Assembly (NCBI GenBank): GCA_029907755.1
Contig: JARYLH010000056.1
Location: 1-9,145, forward strand
Length of the DNA: 9,145 bases
From: Candidatus Methanosuratincola sp.
GTDB taxonomy: Archaea > Thermoproteota > Methanomethylicia > Methanomethylicales > Methanomethylicaceae
Direction: 5' to 3'
Shown in pieces: positions 1-6,339 of the stretch. The translations under genes were made by a program, and so were the position numbers. The number at the start of each line of letters is the position of its first letter. The stretch's first letter is position 1. Under the pieces are notes generated by a model. The model worked only from the letters and a program-made list of their open reading frames with translations, searched no databases and was not told the DNA's origin.

Positions 1-18
1 GTCGTACAGTAAGAAGTT

Positions 19-47
19 TGATTGCAGTTCGAACTGCAATCATTTTT
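19..47 (+). terminator. Perfect 24-base palindrome followed by a T run
   Basis: Bases 19-42 are a perfect palindrome with arms TGATTGCAGTTC and GAACTGCAATCA. As RNA it can fold into a 10-bp stem with a UCGA loop, and five T residues follow directly at 43-47, with another T run at 51-55. A stem followed by U residues on the + strand suggests the end of a transcript entering from the left, and the T run alone would fit archaeal termination. A strict palindrome of this size could also be a protein-binding site. A shorter related dyad (CAATC-T-GATTG) lies at 66-76. Confidence 0.5.
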
Positions 48-156
48 CCCTTTTTATTGATGCCACAATCTGATTGCGATTTTTCCGTACTCGCCTCCCG
101 TTCATTTTTCGTTTTCATTGCTTGTTTAAGACAGACCACCCTATTCCCCGATCGAG

Positions 157-163
157 TTTTTAA
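157..163 (+). promoter_or_regulatory. Possible TATA box for the isomerase gene
   Basis: TTTTTAA at 157-163 is the best AT-rich box in the proper window before the chosen ATG at 192. A start site about 25 bases downstream would fall near 182-188, giving a very short leader. AGGCG at 187-191 is a weak ribosome site that would suit the second in-frame ATG at 198 better than the one at 192. The rest of 48-191 is T-rich and shows no gene I can support. Confidence 0.35.
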
Positions 164-191
164 CGCACTGTTGACCTTTTATCTTCAGGCG

Positions 192-959
192 ATGCCCATG
201 CAGCTTATCAATTGTCCATTCGGCAAGCTCAAGCTGGGGGAGGATCTCGGTTTGTTCCTGAACGGGACCCCGCTAAAGGGCGAACCAAGGCTGCTCCGGG
301 ATCTCAAGCCGGTCCTGAGGAACCCTGGATTCGTCACTGACCAGAACGCCGGCAAGGTCCTGTACATGATGTACCGCTCCGTGGTTGCCGAACCGACGCA
401 CAGCAAGACGTTCAGGATGCACTCCGTGCGGTTTGACCTCACCGTGATGGATTCCTGCCTCCTCGACAGGGAGCCCAACAAAACACTCGGACACGTCCAC
501 CCCGAAGCCATGCCGGGGCTGTCTTACCCCGAGCTGTACCAGGTTCTCCACGGGAGGGCGACCTACCTCCTCCAGAGGATCCAGGACGGCAGAGGGCGGG
601 TGTCCGACTTCCTGATCGTCGAGGCAGGCCCAGGGGATGCTGTGCTCATACCGCCGAACTACGGTCATGTGACTGTGAACGTGGGGGAATCCCCGCTTGT
701 GATGGCCAACTTGGTCTCGACCCGCTTCTCCTCGAACTACGGGCCCTACAAGGATCTCCGCGGCGCGTCGTACTACCTGCTCGAAGGGGGCGTCTTGGAG
801 CCGAACCCGAACTACCCTGACCCGCCAAAGCCCGTCCGTTCCAACCTCAAGTACCCGGTTTCGAAGGACATTTACACGGACTTCATCTGCTGCCCGAAGA
901 GCTACTCTTTCCTTAACGACCCGACCAGGATTGGCGTAAGGTACTGCAGGGGTCAATGA
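192..959 (+). CDS. pgiA: Glucose-6-phosphate isomerase, cupin type
   Basis: Interconverts glucose-6-phosphate and fructose-6-phosphate in the cytoplasm using a metal-dependent cupin barrel, unrelated to the usual bacterial and eukaryotic isomerase. With the ATG at 192 it has 255 residues. The first cupin motif is GHVHPE at 100-105, followed by PELYQVLHG at 113-121; the second is PPNYGHVTVNVG at 154-165. By comparison with the Pyrococcus furiosus enzyme the metal ligands should be His101, His103, Glu114 and His159. The Pyrococcus protein is about 190 residues; the extra length here is mostly a C-terminal tail containing NPNYPDPP, which resembles longer family members. The frame stays open upstream to a TTG at 18, but that stretch is T-rich and contains the palindrome, so it was not included. 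The start could also be the ATG at 198. A TATA-bearing spacer separates it from the kinase gene downstream. Confidence 0.9.
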   Translation: MPMQLINCPFGKLKLGEDLGLFLNGTPLKGEPRLLRDLKPVLRNPGFVTDQNAGKVLYMMYRSVVAEPTHSKTFRMHSVRFDLTVMDSCLLDREPNKTLGHVHPEAMPGLSYPELYQVLHGRATYLLQRIQDGRGRVSDFLIVEAGPGDAVLIPPNYGHVTVNVGESPLVMANLVSTRFSSNYGPYKDLRGASYYLLEGGVLEPNPNYPDPPKPVRSNLKYPVSKDIYTDFICCPKSYSFLNDPTRIGVRYCRGQ

Positions 960-989
960 GCCCGTCCAGCATTGGGCAGACCTTAAATC

Positions 990-997
990 TTTTAAAT
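990..997 (+). promoter_or_regulatory. TATA box for the pgk-gap operon
   Basis: TTTTAAAT at 990-997 lies in the 69-base gap between the isomerase and kinase genes, preceded by a second AT-rich run, TTAAAT, at 983-988. An archaeal transcript start about 25 bases downstream would be near 1017-1020. That leaves a leader of roughly 10 bases containing GAGGCG (1022-1027) just before the ATG at 1029. This suggests the kinase and following genes have their own promoter. Confidence 0.55.
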
Positions 998-1028
998 GGC
1001 AGGTAATCATTTGTGGTCAGTGAGGCGT

Positions 1029-2276
1029 ATGCAACTCCACACTCTCCCGTTCTACACGATGGACGACTTCAATTTCGACGGCAAGAAGGTCCTGCTCAGG
1101 GTTGATATCAATTCCCCGATTGACCCAAAGACAGGGAAGATCCTCGACGACACGCGGATAAGGAGCCACGCCCAGACGGTGAAGGAGCTGATCGGGCTCG
1201 GGGCCTCTGTCGCCATACTGGCGCACCAGGGGAGGCCCGGCGACAGCGACTTCACGACGCTGGGGGCGCACTCGTCGCTCCTCTCGAGGCACCTCGGGAT
1301 GAATGTCAATTACGTGGAGGACCTCTTTGGGCCATACGCCAGATCACAGATCGCCTCCATGAAGCCCGGGGACATCCTCTTGCTCGAGAACACGCGTTTC
1401 TACTCCGAGGAGAACATCGAGAAGGTCCCCGAGGCGCAGGCCAAGACCTTCCTTGTGAAGATCCTCACTCCGCTCTTCTCGCTATACGTGAACGACGCCT
1501 TTGCGACTGCCCACCGCTCCCACCCGTCTCTCGTGGGTTTCCCCCTGGTCATGCCATCCGCGGGCGGGAGGCTTCTCCAGAGGGAGGTCGAGATACTGAG
1601 CAGCCTATTCGAGCCATCCTCAAAGCCCTGCATATTCGTGCTGGGCGGAGGGAAGGTCCCTGACTCGGTCCAGCTGATGGAGACCCTCCTCCCAAAGGGG
1701 CTCGCAGACAAGGTCCTGCTCACCGGCCTCATATCCCACCTCTTCTTGATCGCAAGGGGCATGCGCGTAGGCAAGGCGACGACCAAGATCATGGAGGGGA
1801 AGGGTCTTAATGCGCTCCTGCCCCGCGCAGAGGCGCTGCTGAAGAAATACGGCGACATGATACTGACCCCGGTTGACATCGCATACCTCAAGGGGGATAC
1901 ACGCGTAGAAGCCCCGCTCGACCGCATACCGGACGACTCGCCCATCTATGACATCGGCGAGTCCACGATCTTCGAGTATTCAGAGCTGCTGAAGAGCGCC
2001 AAGACCGTCATAATGAGGGGACCTGCAGGGTACATTGAGGATCCGAGGTTCGCACGCGGATCGGAGGGGCTCCTCCGGGCACTGGTTAGCAGCAGGGCTG
2101 TTTCCCTCCTTGGCGGCGGGCACCTCAGGGCGATCTCCGAAAGGCTAGGGATCGCAGAAAAGATCGGGTACTTCAGCACCGGAGGCGGCGCCTTCATCAC
2201 CTTCCTCTCTGGGGAGAAGCTACCCGCATTGGAAGTCTTAATAGCATCCAAGCAGAAGTTTAACTCAGACAAGTGA
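1029..2276 (+). CDS. pgk: Phosphoglycerate kinase, archaeal type
   Basis: Transfers a phosphate between 1,3-bisphosphoglycerate and ADP, reversibly, in the lower glycolytic/gluconeogenic trunk. The protein has 415 residues, the normal family length. Visible motifs in order are RVDINSP (24-30), DDTRIRSH (40-47), AHQGRPG (65-71), ENTRFYSEE (120-128), NDAFATAHRSHPSLVGF (155-171), LGGGKVPDS (205-213), MRGPAGYIEDPRF (329-341), GGGH (362-365) and STGGGAFITFLSG (383-395). These cover both lobes and the nucleotide-binding glycine loops. The ATG at 1029 was chosen because GAGGCG precedes it and because the resulting N-terminus (LPFYTMDDFNF) resembles methanogen homologues; the frame extends to an ATG at 996 that overlaps the TATA box. 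Only 18 bases separate it from gap, consistent with cotranscription of two enzymes that share 1,3-bisphosphoglycerate. Confidence 0.97.
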   Translation: MQLHTLPFYTMDDFNFDGKKVLLRVDINSPIDPKTGKILDDTRIRSHAQTVKELIGLGASVAILAHQGRPGDSDFTTLGAHSSLLSRHLGMNVNYVEDLFGPYARSQIASMKPGDILLLENTRFYSEENIEKVPEAQAKTFLVKILTPLFSLYVNDAFATAHRSHPSLVGFPLVMPSAGGRLLQREVEILSSLFEPSSKPCIFVLGGGKVPDSVQLMETLLPKGLADKVLLTGLISHLFLIARGMRVGKATTKIMEGKGLNALLPRAEALLKKYGDMILTPVDIAYLKGDTRVEAPLDRIPDDSPIYDIGESTIFEYSELLKSAKTVIMRGPAGYIEDPRFARGSEGLLRALVSSRAVSLLGGGHLRAISERLGIAEKIGYFSTGGGAFITFLSGEKLPALEVLIASKQKFNSDK

Positions 2277-2294
2277 TTTTTGGGGGACAATGTG

Positions 2295-3317
2295 ATGAAG
2301 GTAAGGATAGGCATAAACGGATACGGCACAATAGGCAAGAGGGTTGCGGACGCAGTCCTGTTGCAGAGGGACATGATCCTGGCTGGGGTCACAAAGACCA
2401 AGCCCAACTTCGAGGCAAGGATGGCGAGGCAGAAGGGGATCAGGGTCTATGCCGCGTCCGCAGATAAGATTCAGGCATTCAAGGATGCCGGCATGGATGT
2501 GCAGGGCACGCTTGAGGACCTCCTGAATGAGGTCGACGTAATAATCGATTGCACCCCGGGGAAGGTCGGGGCGACCTACAAGCCCCTGTACGAGAAGCAC
2601 AAGGTCAAGGCGATATTCCAGGGGGGCGAGAAGCACGATGTAGCGGTTTTCTCTTTCAACGCGGTCTGCAACTACAATGAGGCCCTCGGCAGGGATCTCG
2701 TGAGGGTGGTCTCCTGCAACACCACCGGGCTCTGCAGGTCGCTGTACGCGATGGACACCGCGTTCGGCGTCAGGAAGGCTCGGGTGGTCCTTATCAGGAG
2801 GGGGGCTGACCCCTCGGAGGACAAGAAGGGCCCGATAAACAGCATCCTGCCTGACCCGGTGAGCATCCCCTCGCACCACGGTCCAGACGTCCAGAAGGTC
2901 CTGCCCAAGATCGACATAACGACCTCGGCGTTCGCCGTCCCCACCACCCTGATGCACGTCCACTGGCTGAACCTGGAGCTGCAGAAGGAGGCGACCGAGC
3001 CGGAGATCCTCTCCGCACTCTCGAAGTACCCAAGGATAAAAGTGGTTTCAGCATCCGAGGGGATCGACTCGACTGCCCAGGTCATCGAGTACGCTAGGGA
3101 CCTCGGGAGGCGCAGGTACGACATGCCCGAGCTCATCGTCTTCAAGGAGTCGGTCAAGTCCTTCGGAAAGGAGGTCTACCTGACTCAGGCGGTCCACCAG
3201 GAGTCGATAGTCGTCCCGGAGAACATCGACGCCATAAGGGCAATGACCAACCTCTGCGGAACTGCCGATGAGTCGATGAGGATGACGAACGAGAGCCTGG
3301 GGCTGGGGGGAGCCTGA
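2295..3317 (+). CDS. gap: Glyceraldehyde-3-phosphate dehydrogenase, archaeal type II
   Basis: Phosphorylating, NAD(P)-dependent interconversion of glyceraldehyde-3-phosphate and 1,3-bisphosphoglycerate. The 340-residue length is typical of the archaeal family. The N-terminal nucleotide-binding fold begins with INGYGTIGKRVADA (7-20); the catalytic cysteine is Cys141 in SCNTTGLCR (140-148); RRGADP (168-173) and LTQAVHQES (296-304) are further family segments. The cofactor preference cannot be read with confidence. The ATG at 2295 is preceded by GGGGG (2282-2286) at good spacing; in-frame TTG 2280 and GTG 2292 are less likely starts. The gene sits 18 bases after pgk and 4 bases before the stress-protein gene, so it is an internal operon gene. 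In many archaea this enzyme and Pgk serve mainly gluconeogenesis, and that is the inferred direction here. Confidence 0.97.
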   Translation: MKVRIGINGYGTIGKRVADAVLLQRDMILAGVTKTKPNFEARMARQKGIRVYAASADKIQAFKDAGMDVQGTLEDLLNEVDVIIDCTPGKVGATYKPLYEKHKVKAIFQGGEKHDVAVFSFNAVCNYNEALGRDLVRVVSCNTTGLCRSLYAMDTAFGVRKARVVLIRRGADPSEDKKGPINSILPDPVSIPSHHGPDVQKVLPKIDITTSAFAVPTTLMHVHWLNLELQKEATEPEILSALSKYPRIKVVSASEGIDSTAQVIEYARDLGRRRYDMPELIVFKESVKSFGKEVYLTQAVHQESIVVPENIDAIRAMTNLCGTADESMRMTNESLGLGGA

Positions 3318-3321
3318 AGCC

Positions 3322-3744
3322 TTGTTCAAAAAGATCCTGATACCGATCGATGGATCACCCGCGTCCCTGAGGGCACTCGACCTCGCGATCGAGTTCGCGA
3401 TGAAGGACGGATCGAAGCTGACCCTGATCCACGTGGTCAGCCCGACCCCAGCCTGCAGCAAGCCCGCGATTATAGACGAGATGAGGAGCGTCGGGAACTC
3501 TGTCCTCGAGGCGGCTGCAGCCAAGTGCGACGCCTTCGGGATCTCTGCAAAGAAGGTCCTCAAGGTCGCAGAGAGCAACCAGACCTCGACCGCCTACGAG
3601 ATCTTCAGGGAGGCTGTGGACGGGAACTACGACTGCGTTATCATCGGGTCCAGGGGATACTCCGGGGGGATGGGGATCCTAATGGGGAGCGTCGCGATCT
3701 CGGTGGCGCTAAGCCTGCCCTGCACGACGATTATTGTCAGGTAG
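3322..3744 (+). CDS. Universal stress protein (UspA family), ATP-binding subtype
   Basis: A single-domain Usp protein of 140 residues. It opens with the first-strand motif ILIPIDGSPAS (5-15, Asp10 in the nucleotide pocket) and ends with GSRG-x9-GS (109-123), the ATP-binding signature G-2x-G-9x-G(S/T), followed by VALSLPCTTIIVR. It is therefore predicted to bind ATP or a related nucleotide; its target or partner cannot be inferred. The start is a TTG at 3322, only four bases after the gap stop codon, with the G-rich run GGGGGGAG (3305-3312) as ribosome site inside the end of gap. This placement argues for translational coupling to gap. A stress protein between two central sugar-phosphate enzymes suggests that expression is tied to carbon or energy status, which is inference only. 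Confidence 0.9.
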   Translation: MFKKILIPIDGSPASLRALDLAIEFAMKDGSKLTLIHVVSPTPACSKPAIIDEMRSVGNSVLEAAAAKCDAFGISAKKVLKVAESNQTSTAYEIFREAVDGNYDCVIIGSRGYSGGMGILMGSVAISVALSLPCTTIIVR

Positions 3745-3797
3745 TACAGTCTGGACGCAGGCAAGATGAATCGGAATGGGTAGGTTGGTGAGGCTGC

Positions 3798-5198
3798 TTG
3801 CAGGGGAGGATATCCTTCGGCACTGACGGGTGGCGCTCCCGGCTGGACGAGGGCTTCACGGCCGAGAACGTTCGGCGGGTCGCCTTCGCGATAGCGGAGC
3901 ACATATTGGAGTCCGGTTCGCCCGGGAGGGGGGTATTCATAGGCTACGACGGGAGGGCGCAATCGAAGGATTTCGCAGGGGAGTGCGCCCGCGTGCTCGC
4001 CTCCAAGGGGATCGCTTCCTACATCCCGCCGGGTCCTGTGCCGACGCCCGTTGCCGCCTTCTCTGCAGTCAGATACTCGCTCTCCGGATCCATAATGATA
4101 ACTGCCTCGCACAACCCTCCCGAGTACAACGGCATAAAGTTCATACCTGACTACGGCGGTCCAGCTTTGCCAGACGTAACGAGCGGGATAGAGCGCCACA
4201 TACCGCCACAGCCGCCGGAGATCCCCCAAGGCGAAAGCAAGGGGCTGATCTCCGAGATCGACCCCTATGAGGACTACCTCAGGCACCTCCTTGGGCTGAT
4301 AAAAGGAGACCTTTCAGGGCTTCGAATCGTGGCTGATCCGATGCACGGCGCCACTTCCGGCTTCGCGAGCAGGATCTTCGCCCAGATGGGGGCGACCGTC
4401 GAGGCAGTGAGGGACACGGTCGACCCTCGCTTCGGGGGGGTTGTCCCTGACCCCACCCCGGAGAACCTCTCCGGTCTCAGATCAAGGGTGATCGCGTCCG
4501 GCTCCGACTTGGGCGTCGCTTTCGACGGCGACGGGGATCGGCTCACTGCTGTGACCAGGGACGGAACCTTCCTGTCGGTCAACCAACTCCTCCCCCTTGT
4601 ATACCTCCATCTGATGGAAAGGAGGTCGATGGTCGGGGACGCCGCCAGGACCGTCGCAACGAGCCACCTCGTGGACAGGGTCGCGGACGACCACGGGCAA
4701 AAGGTGGTCGAAGTCCCGGTCGGGTTCAAGTACATCGGCGTGTTGCTCAGGGAGCACGCGGTCGTCATCGGCGGGGAGGAGAGCGGTGGCATGAGCTTCT
4801 CGAGCCACATACCCGAGAAGGACGGCATCGCCTCCGCAGCACTCCTGATGGAAGCGGTCAGATCATCGGGGCAAGGGCTCGGCGGCCTTTACCAAAACCT
4901 GGTCTCGAGGTACGGGCGCCTTTCCTCAGCCAGGCTGGACCTGCGCACTTCTTCCGAGGGCGACATCATGCACCTCATCGAGGGAGAAGCCGCGTCCAAA
5001 GGCGAGATACTTGGCAGGAAGGTGGTCGGGGTGAACAGGAAGGACGGGATCAAGATCGTCCTCGAAGGAGGGTGCTGGCTCCTCTTCAGGAAGTCCGGCA
5101 CAGAGAATGTGGTAAGGGTCTACGCAGAGTCAAGCAATGAAGCGCTCACGGCCCTCCTCCTCTCGTACGGGAAATCCCTTGTTTTGAGTTTCATATGA
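3798..5198 (+). CDS. Phosphohexomutase (phosphoglucomutase/phosphomannomutase family)
   Basis: Moves phosphate between C6 and C1 of a hexose phosphate through a phosphoserine enzyme. The 466 residues carry all four family signatures. These are TASHNPPEYNGIKF (102-115) with catalytic Ser104, the metal loop DGDGDR (243-248), the sugar-selectivity loop GGEESGG (325-331) and the phosphate-binding loop RKSGTEN (431-437). The GEESGG form and N-terminal FGTDGWR fit a phosphoglucomutase or dual glucose/mannose mutase better than a phosphoglucosamine mutase, but substrate choice is not certain. An in-frame stop at 3789-3791 restricts the start; TTG 3798 after GGTGAGG (3787-3793) is the first available and gives the expected N-terminus. 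The 53-base gap after the stress-protein gene has no TATA-like box, so it probably belongs to the pgk-gap transcript. The last codons and stop lie inside a palindrome at 5187-5202. Confidence 0.93.
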   Translation: MQGRISFGTDGWRSRLDEGFTAENVRRVAFAIAEHILESGSPGRGVFIGYDGRAQSKDFAGECARVLASKGIASYIPPGPVPTPVAAFSAVRYSLSGSIMITASHNPPEYNGIKFIPDYGGPALPDVTSGIERHIPPQPPEIPQGESKGLISEIDPYEDYLRHLLGLIKGDLSGLRIVADPMHGATSGFASRIFAQMGATVEAVRDTVDPRFGGVVPDPTPENLSGLRSRVIASGSDLGVAFDGDGDRLTAVTRDGTFLSVNQLLPLVYLHLMERRSMVGDAARTVATSHLVDRVADDHGQKVVEVPVGFKYIGVLLREHAVVIGGEESGGMSFSSHIPEKDGIASAALLMEAVRSSGQGLGGLYQNLVSRYGRLSSARLDLRTSSEGDIMHLIEGEAASKGEILGRKVVGVNRKDGIKIVLEGGCWLLFRKSGTENVVRVYAESSNEALTALLLSYGKSLVLSFI

Positions 5199-5202
5199 AA
5201 CT
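5187..5202. promoter_or_regulatory. 16-base perfect palindrome over the mutase stop codon
   Basis: AGTTTCATATGAAACT at 5187-5202 is a perfect palindrome. It contains the mutase stop codon (5196-5198) and lies five bases upstream of the importer TATA box. This is where a transcription factor could block or assist TBP/TFB binding, so it is a candidate operator. It could instead be a small hairpin at the end of the mutase message, although only four T residues follow it, at 5207-5210. Confidence 0.5.
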
Positions 5203-5206
5203 GAAA

Positions 5207-5214
5207 TTTTAAAT
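5207..5214 (+). promoter_or_regulatory. TATA box for the ABC importer operon
   Basis: TTTTAAAT at 5207-5214, with purine-rich CTGAAA just upstream as a possible TFB recognition element, is the clearest archaeal promoter in the window. The predicted transcript start about 25 bases downstream is near 5235. The leader would then be about 13 bases long and contain little beyond the ribosome site GGTGAT. Confidence 0.65.
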
Positions 5215-5234
5215 AATGTGCCTATAAGCACATT
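5215..5234. promoter_or_regulatory. Inverted repeat between TATA box and predicted start site
   Basis: AATGTGC (5215-5221) and GCACATT (5228-5234) are perfect 7-base arms around a 6-base spacer. The repeat abuts the TATA box and ends at the predicted transcription start, the usual place for an archaeal repressor site. The half-site does not match the metal-repressor operators I know, such as DtxR-like TTAGG repeats or NikR GTATGA/TCATAC. Confidence 0.5.
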
Positions 5235-5236
5235 TT

Positions 5237-5242
5237 GGTGAT
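5237..5242 (+). promoter_or_regulatory. Ribosome binding site GGTGAT deciding the binding-protein start
   Basis: GGTGAT matches the complement of the archaeal 16S rRNA 3' end and lies five bases before the ATG at 5248. It favours that ATG over the TTG at 5245. Confidence 0.6.
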
Positions 5243-5247
5243 TATTG

Positions 5248-6294
5248 ATGAAAAACTCGATCAAAGCTCTGTCACTGGCAGTTATCGCAATCATCGCCGT
5301 CTCCTCAGTGGGCATCCTCCTCGCGGGCGGATACCTGAACGGCGGATCTGGCGTTAAGATAGTCGACATGTCCGGCAGGACCGTCCAGCTGAACTCCACC
5401 GCCAATAGGGTCGTGATCTTGGAGTCCTATTGGACCGAGATCGCCTGCGCCCTGGGCGCGCAGGACAAGATCGTCGGCATCGGGACCTACGTCACCTCCT
5501 CGGTCTTCATCCCCGACTCGGTCAAGAACAAGACAGTCGTCGGCAACGTCTTCTCGGGCGTCAACATCGAGACCGTCCTCTCCCTCAAGCCTGACCTGGT
5601 GATAATGGACTACGGCTACGGGAAGTCAGAGGAGATCGTGAGGAGCCTCGAGGGCGCCGGGGTGCCAGTCGTCACCCTCTTCGCAAAGAACTTCGCCGAC
5701 ATCTCCAACGCGACAGTGATCATAGGGCAGGTCCTCGGCAAGGCTGATCGGGCGCAGGCTCTCGCGGCCTACATCAACGGTCTCCACTCGCAGCTGATCT
5801 CCAACGCCAGCAGGATACCTTCCGCGGAGAGGCCTCGCGTGCTGATCTGCAACCTCGACGTCTGGAAGGACGGGCTCATCTACACTTATTCCAACACGAG
5901 CTGGGGCAATGTGGTCGTGGACGTCGGCGGAATCAACGTCGCCCACGAGAGCTTCGGGGACAAGTCGTGGGTCAAGGTGAACATGGAGCAGGTGCTCAGT
6001 TGGGATCCTGACATCATCGTGATTGTCGGGAGGACGCAGTCCGTGCTGACCTCCCAAATAAGCTCGATGAACGACACCAACTGGCTCAGCCTCCGCGCCG
6101 TGAGGGAAGGAAAGGTCTACCCTGTGCTCACCGGGTCATATGACCTGAACAGCTACCTCGACTGGACCCCTAGGATGGTCGTCGGCGAGCTTCAGCTTGC
6201 CGCGCTGATACAGCCCGATCACTTCGCCTCCGTCAACTGGACGTCCGTAAGGGACCAGCTCATGGGAGGCTACTACGGGTACCTGAAAAGCTGA
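5248..6294 (+). CDS. ABC importer substrate-binding protein (iron-siderophore/heme/cobalamin class)
   Basis: Extracytoplasmic binding protein of the Peripla_BP_2 (FecB/BtuF) fold, 348 residues, delivering a chelated metal or corrinoid to the permease encoded next. Residues 1-27 are a short basic stretch (MKNSIK) followed by a hydrophobic segment. There is no lipobox cysteine, so the protein is probably held by an uncleaved membrane segment or a non-lipid signal, as is common in archaea. The first lobe shows VVILESYWTEIACALG (55-70), DKIVGIGTY (73-81) and NIETVLSLKPDLVIMD (106-121). The second lobe has WVKVNMEQVLSWDPDIIVIVG, the matching second-lobe segment of the family. The ligand cannot be named from sequence. 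Two in-frame stops, TGA TAA, end the gene. Transcription probably starts at the dyad-flanked promoter just upstream, implying ligand- or metal-dependent control. Confidence 0.9.
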   Translation: MKNSIKALSLAVIAIIAVSSVGILLAGGYLNGGSGVKIVDMSGRTVQLNSTANRVVILESYWTEIACALGAQDKIVGIGTYVTSSVFIPDSVKNKTVVGNVFSGVNIETVLSLKPDLVIMDYGYGKSEEIVRSLEGAGVPVVTLFAKNFADISNATVIIGQVLGKADRAQALAAYINGLHSQLISNASRIPSAERPRVLICNLDVWKDGLIYTYSNTSWGNVVVDVGGINVAHESFGDKSWVKVNMEQVLSWDPDIIVIVGRTQSVLTSQISSMNDTNWLSLRAVREGKVYPVLTGSYDLNSYLDWTPRMVVGELQLAALIQPDHFASVNWTSVRDQLMGGYYGYLKS

Positions 6295-6298
6295 TAAG

Positions 6299-6320
6299 CT
6301 CCTTCTTTTTCCCTTTCTTT
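6299..6320 (+). promoter_or_regulatory. 22-base pyrimidine-only tract between binding-protein and permease genes
   Basis: Bases 6299-6320 contain only C and T, with T runs of five, three and three. The tract lies between the binding-protein stop and the permease ribosome site GAGGT (6329-6333). U-rich tracts can terminate archaeal transcription without a hairpin, so this may be a leaky stop that makes the binding protein more abundant than the membrane parts. No TATA-like box is present in the gap, which otherwise favours read-through. Confidence 0.35.
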
Positions 6321-6339
6321 ACCCCTGAGAGGTTTCCAG

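Noticed and set aside
19..48. T-arm of a tRNA cut by the left edge (GTTCGAAC)
   Set aside because: The invariant C61 partner of G53 is replaced by T, the sequence is explained by a perfect palindrome, and the remaining tRNA parts would lie outside the window or do not pair.
18..191. N-terminal extension of the isomerase to TTG 18
   Set aside because: The stretch is T-rich, contains the palindrome and a TATA-like box, and adds residues unlike the family. The recognisable protein begins at 192 or 198.
273..1010. 245-residue open frame on the minus strand under the isomerase gene
   Set aside because: It is antisense to a clearly real gene, low in complexity with many Arg and Val, has no ribosome site or recognisable motif, and is expected in GC-rich coding DNA.
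996..1028. Pgk start at ATG 996
   Set aside because: It would overlap the TATA box at 990-997 and precede the predicted transcript start. ATG 1029 gives the N-terminus seen in methanogen homologues.
2265..2963. 232-residue minus-strand frame opposite gap
   Set aside because: It is a shadow of the GAPDH gene with no family motif.
5187..5202. NikR operator
   Set aside because: NikR sites are separated GTATGA/TCATAC half-sites; this palindrome is compact and lacks them.
5215..5247. Cobalamin or other riboswitch in the importer leader
   Set aside because: The predicted leader is only about 13 bases, far too short, and cobalamin riboswitches are not typical of archaea.
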